Shown here one piece after another: positions 25,280 through 27,894 of a stretch of DNA of 27,894 nucleotides. This DNA comes from DASXRU01 sp039933315 (GTDB taxonomy: Bacteria; Acidobacteriota; Blastocatellia; Pyrinomonadales; Pyrinomonadaceae). The notes under the pieces are model-generated. The model was not told the DNA's origin. It saw nothing but the letters and a program-made list of their open reading frames with translations, and did not search any database. The position numbers and the translations under genes were made by a program. The number at the start of each line of letters is the position of its first letter. Within the stretch, counting starts at the first letter, position 1. The stretch covers positions 1-27,894 of the forward strand of contig JBDTOI010000040.1 in NCBI GenBank assembly GCA_039933315.1, read 5' to 3'.

Positions 25280-25316
25280 GCCGGCACGACTCCGAACGTG
25301 CCGGCTTTATTTTCTT
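25280..25316 (+). terminator. Terminator after TPR regulator gene
   Basis: Nine-bp GC-rich stem GCCGGCACG (25280-25288) / CGTGCCGGC (25297-25305), loop ACTCCGAA, then TTTATTTTCTT. Strong intrinsic terminator reading on the plus strand, about 140 bases after the TPR stop, so the transcript has a long structured 3' end. Confidence 0.85.
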
Positions 25317-25377
25317 GGCTTTTCTTGCTCGGAATTGGGAAACGGCTGGATTGAGGTAAACGAGGTAAGGGGGCTGT

Positions 25378-25605
25378 TCACTCTTCCTCGTCTATGGTGA
25401 AATTCACTTTGCCGCGAATTACTTCTTCCAGCGCTACGCGGGTGGGTTTATGTTTGGTTGGATCTATTTCAATACGCGGGCGCGCGCCGCGTTGCAGCTG
25501 TTTGCTGCGTTTGGCGGCGACGATGATCATTCGATATTTGGAATCCATTTCAGGTGTTGTGCTCTCCTCAAGAAGTTCGCCGGAGCCGTTTTTCGTTTCC
25601 GCCAT
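25378..25605 (-). CDS. rpoZ: RNA polymerase omega subunit
   Basis: 75 aa, the usual small size. The omega core SKYRMIIVAAKRSKQLQRGARPRI (residues about 22-45) and VALEEVIRGKVNF (about 57-69) are present, with an acidic C-terminus DEEE. Omega binds the beta-prime subunit and helps polymerase assembly. It is 143 bases downstream of gmk, in the classic yicC-gmk-rpoZ order. Confidence 0.92.
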   Translation of the reverse strand: MAETKNGSGELLEESTTPEMDSKYRMIIVAAKRSKQLQRGARPRIEIDPTKHKPTRVALEEVIRGKVNFTIDEEE

Positions 25606-25748
25606 AAGGGCAATCCCTTCTGCTAATTATTATTGGCTGGCTATTCTATTCAATCCTGCTCATAGATCAAGGAAATCAGGAGCTGCCACGCTGGTTTGAG
25701 AGGCTCAGACGTTAAAGTGAGCTCGGATTGCAGTGGGAGTGTGTTGGA

Positions 25749-26414
25749 TCACACCGCCCCTGAAGCCCTGGGAAAATTCTCCAACACTTGTTTCAAGTTT
25801 TCTTCCTGTCGTTCACAGCGGGCGCGTTCGGCATAAATGATTGCCGCCAGCTGTGCCGCCGCCCGCTCGATGTCGTCGTTGATAACGACGTACTGGAACT
25901 CTTTGTAGTGCTCGACCTCCGCCGGTGCGCCGCGGAGACGCCGCTCGAGATCCTCAGGCGGGTCTGTGCCTCGAGTAACCAGGCGCTGCCGTAGAACTTC
26001 AAATGACGGCGGTAGAATAAAGATGCAAACAGCGCCGGCTATCAGGCCCCGAACTGACTGCGCTCCCTGCACGTCGATTTCGAGAATAATGTCGCAGCCT
26101 TCAGCCAGCTCGCTCATAACCTGATCGCGGCTGGTGCCATAAAGATTGCCATGCACCCAGGCCCACTCCAGCAACTTCTCAGTCGCGATCAGCTCTTCAA
26201 ACTCGGCCCGCGAAACGAAGAAGTACTCACGGCCGTTGACTTCACCAGCCCGCGGCGGGCGGGTGGTGTACGAGACCGAGTAACTAAGGTTGGGCACGCT
26301 CTTGCGGGCGCGATCTATCAGCGTTCCCTTACCGCCGCCGGAAGGGGAACTGACCACGATTAGCATGCCGCGACCGCCTGCGGCTATGGAAAGCTGTTCC
26401 GGTTCATTCGACAT
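25749..26414 (-). CDS. gmk: Guanylate kinase
   Basis: 221-aa nucleotide kinase that converts GMP and ATP to GDP and ADP. The P-loop SSPSGGGKGT (residues 22-31) is preceded by a short acidic N-terminus. Substrate-binding motifs are SVSYTTRPPRAGEVNGREYFFV, with the R-x-P-R and Y/E contacts, and LEIDVQGAQSVR. The lid region has RLVTRGTDPPEDLERRL. All are normal for the family. The ATG at 26414 lies inside the end of yicC (11-bp overlap), implying translational coupling; Met17 is a possible later start. Confidence 0.94.
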   Translation of the reverse strand: MSNEPEQLSIAAGGRGMLIVVSSPSGGGKGTLIDRARKSVPNLSYSVSYTTRPPRAGEVNGREYFFVSRAEFEELIATEKLLEWAWVHGNLYGTSRDQVMSELAEGCDIILEIDVQGAQSVRGLIAGAVCIFILPPSFEVLRQRLVTRGTDPPEDLERRLRGAPAEVEHYKEFQYVVINDDIERAAAQLAAIIYAERARCERQEENLKQVLENFPRASGAV

Positions 26415-27282
26415 TTTGCACTTGTTCGCGGAGTTTCTCGATTTCGCCCTTGATAACCAGAGCGGCGTCTTTGATGTTGATGTCAGTAGATTTAGATAAA
26501 ACAGTGTTCGCTTCGCGGTTCAGCTCCTGCAAAAGAAAGTCCAGGCGCTTGCCAATCTCGGTTTCCAGATCAAGGGCCTCGCGGAATTGATCGAGGTGGC
26601 TGCGCAACCTGACAGTCTCTTCGCTGATATCGCTCTTGTCAGCCAGGTAGGCCACCTCCTGCGCCAGCCGGGCCGGGTCAACTTCGACCGGTGCGCCGCT
26701 GCGCGAGAGCAACTCACCAATTCTTTTTTGCAAACGCGTCCGGTAGGCATCTACGAGATTCGCAGCAGCAGCTTCGATGATTGGTATCTCGGCCTCGATC
26801 TTGGCGATGCGCATACGCATCTCAGTCAGCAAGGCGCCGGCTTCACTGGCGCGCATTTGCTCGAGGTCATCAAGCGCGTTATCAAGCGCCAGAGTAATGC
26901 CGGCAATCATGCGATCGTCCAGATCTTCACGCATGGGCTGCAGCGCACCGGGGAGGCGCACCAGCGACGTGATGTCGGGCTCGCCGCTGAGGTTGAATTC
27001 CTTTTGAATGGTGCGCAGGGCCGTCAGATAGCGGGCAATAACAGTCCGATCGAGCTCGTAAGAAGATTCGCCGGTCCGCTCAAACATGATGTTGATGTCC
27101 ACTCGGCCGCGCGAGAGGCGGGCGCCGACGCGACGCTTGATCATCACTTCGAGGGCGGACAATTCCTGCCCGGTGCGTAGGTGCACGTCGAGGAAACGAT
27201 TGTTTACGGTCTTAATTTCAACCGCGGCGCTGAAGTTGTCGCCGGCCGCGTTGCCGCGGCCAAATCCCGTCATTGATTTCAT
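26404..27282 (-). CDS. yicC: YicC-family endoribonuclease
   Basis: 292 aa. The diagnostic N-terminus SMTGFGRG and the C-terminal half with DKSDISEETVRLRSHLDQF, GKRLDFLLQELNREANTVLSKS and a final long helix match the YicC/YloC family, recently shown to be an RNA-cleaving enzyme. It precedes gmk and rpoZ, as in many bacteria. The ATG at 27282 is set by the family start (MKSMTGF). Just upstream, the 7-bp repeat array TTACTGC replaces any ribosome binding site, which is unusual and may have been caused by insertion of the neighbouring S23 element. Confidence 0.92.
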   Translation of the reverse strand: MKSMTGFGRGNAAGDNFSAAVEIKTVNNRFLDVHLRTGQELSALEVMIKRRVGARLSRGRVDINIMFERTGESSYELDRTVIARYLTALRTIQKEFNLSGEPDITSLVRLPGALQPMREDLDDRMIAGITLALDNALDDLEQMRASEAGALLTEMRMRIAKIEAEIPIIEAAAANLVDAYRTRLQKRIGELLSRSGAPVEVDPARLAQEVAYLADKSDISEETVRLRSHLDQFREALDLETEIGKRLDFLLQELNREANTVLSKSTDINIKDAALVIKGEIEKLREQVQNVE

Positions 27283-27285
27283 AGT

Positions 27286-27318
27286 AGTAAGCAGTAAGCA
27301 GTAAGCAGTAAGCAGTAA
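27286..27318. repeat. Heptamer repeat array, left side of S23 gene
   Basis: Four full copies of AGTAAGC plus AGTAA, head to tail. It begins four bases from the yicC start codon. Its reverse complement resembles the right-hand array (one base differs per unit: AGCAGTA against AGCAGTG), so the two form a pair of inverted arrays. Confidence 0.9.
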
Positions 27319-27334
27319 TTCAGAAAACAGCTTA

Positions 27335-27685
27335 CTAAAGTGATTTTCGGAGCCCGTAGGTCAGGGCCAAGCACTCGTCAACCAGGGCTTCTGCGTCTTC
27401 GAATGCACTCGGGTCGAGATAGCCAATTCGCAAAGATATCTCAAGCTGGGTTTCAAGTTCGTTGAGTGATCCCATGGCAACGCTGAGATAGTTTCGAAAC
27501 TGCACGACCGACCGGCCAGCGGCACCTTCGGCTATGTTGGAGGGCACTGATACGGCCGCGCGGCGAACTTGTGAAGTTAATCCGTGGATTTCCTCCCTGG
27601 GAAATCTCCTGCTTATTTCATAAACCCTTTCAACCAGATCCATGCTCTTTCGCCAGGCAATAAGCTTTTTGTGAGGTTTGCTCAT
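27335..27685 (-). CDS. Four-helix-bundle (S23-type) protein
   Basis: 116-aa protein with the S23 family pattern: KLIAWRKSMDLVERVYEISRRFP, EEIHGLTSQVRRAAVSVPSNIAEGAAG and a last part with NELETQLEISLRIGYLDP. Members occur in 23S rRNA intervening sequences and as scattered single genes; the related Avd proteins serve diversity-generating retroelements. No enzyme residues are known, and the exact role is not established. AGGAAAGGAA precedes the ATG. The gene lies between yicC and an ABC transporter gene, with inverted 7-bp repeat arrays on both sides. It seems a self-contained insertion. Confidence 0.9.
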   Translation of the reverse strand: MSKPHKKLIAWRKSMDLVERVYEISRRFPREEIHGLTSQVRRAAVSVPSNIAEGAAGRSVVQFRNYLSVAMGSLNELETQLEISLRIGYLDPSAFEDAEALVDECLALTYGLRKSL

Positions 27686-27728
27686 GTCGATTCCTTTCCT
27701 GCTAAAGTTAGGGTCAAGTTGGGATGCT

Positions 27729-27780
27729 TACTGCTCACTGCTCACTGCTCACTGCCTACTGCTCACTGCTCACTGCTCAC
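27729..27780. repeat. Heptamer repeat array, right side of S23 gene
   Basis: Seven head-to-tail copies of [T/C]ACTGCT or CACTGCC plus CAC. The array contains the stop codon of the ABC transporter gene. It is in inverted orientation to the left array and has one base changed per unit. Confidence 0.9.
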
Positions 27781-27894
27781 TAGAAGATCTTCCTCTTCAT
27801 CAGCAAACTGGAGCTCGTACAAGCGGCGGTACTGGCCGTTCTTTTCCAGCAACTCCATGTGGCTGCCGATTTCCGTGACGCGCCCGCGTTCCAG
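27763..27894 (-). CDS. ABC transporter ATP-binding protein, C-terminal end (5' part outside window)
   Basis: The minus strand is open from the window edge and codes LERGRVTEIGSHMELLEKNG then QYRRLYELQFADEEEDLLVSSEQ, stop at 27763-27765. This is the well-known C-terminal end of MsbA/lipid-exporter-type ABC proteins, where the sequence after the H-loop reads ...GxIvExGtHxELlxxxGxYxxLyxxQ. The last residues VSSEQ and the stop codon come from the heptamer array, so the repeat has replaced the original end. The first 43 codons are what can be seen here. The transported substrate is not readable. Confidence 0.85.
   Translation of the reverse strand: MERGRVTEIGSHMELLEKNGQYRRLYELQFADEEEDLLVSSEQ

Noticed and set aside
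27282..27783. Target-site duplication (TAG) around the S23 unit
   Set aside because: Only three bases match on each side, too short to claim.
27678..27878. Plus-strand 66-aa frame with repeated SLLTAHC
   Set aside because: The repeats are the translated heptamer array, and the rest is antisense to the ABC transporter end.

Overview
The window reads as chromosomal DNA of a GC-rich, aerobic, diderm-type heterotroph. The gene set (two-part cytochrome oxidase subunit III, E1-alpha/E1-beta/E2 pyruvate dehydrogenase, an ETF:quinone oxidoreductase with a modified N-terminal motif, yicC-gmk-rpoZ, tandem Lmo0937-like mini-proteins, small exported peptides next to TPR regulators) fits best with an Acidobacteriota member, possibly class Blastocatellia. 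That placement is an inference from protein style and gene order; no rRNA or tRNA gene is present to confirm it.

Positions 1-5088 (+) hold an aerobic respiration cluster: the 3' part of cytochrome c oxidase subunit I, two different subunit III-like genes, subunit IV, four small accessory genes (a CxxC membrane protein, a zinc ribbon, a two-helix membrane protein, a DUF420/CtaM-like protein) and a membrane-anchored HEAT-repeat/lipoyl-like fusion. A REP-like double palindrome sits between the two subunit III genes. A two-cluster ferredoxin (-) converges on this cluster. Next (+) come a glycine-rich stress-type membrane protein, an unlisted 58-aa membrane zinc ribbon overlapping its stop codon, and a secreted M14 carboxypeptidase. 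Two unlisted 47/48-aa Lmo0937-type membrane mini-proteins follow on the minus strand, with a textbook sigma-54 promoter upstream. Then come a second-type FtsH protease (+) and an EamA transporter (-).

Positions 12409-15975 (-) are the pyruvate dehydrogenase operon pdhA-pdhB-pdhC, with a consensus sigma-70 promoter and a terminator. Upstream of it is a membrane protein combining HD-GYP, GAF and GGDEF domains (both making and breaking c-di-GMP), then a YyaL-type thioredoxin-domain protein (-). ETF:quinone oxidoreductase (+) is divergent from it; its promoter overlaps a perfect 14-bp FadR-like palindrome, suggesting control by fatty-acid status.

Positions 23273-25316 carry a divergent pair: a 74-aa exported protein with a very hydrophobic C-terminus and a TPR protein ending in a Fis-type helix-turn-helix. 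The layout resembles a peptide-pheromone/receptor pair and is the best candidate here for an undescribed system. The window ends (-) with rpoZ, gmk and yicC, then an S23-type four-helix-bundle gene bracketed by inverted arrays of a 7-bp repeat. These arrays run into the 5' flank of yicC and into the stop codon of an ABC transporter, and look like an inserted unit.
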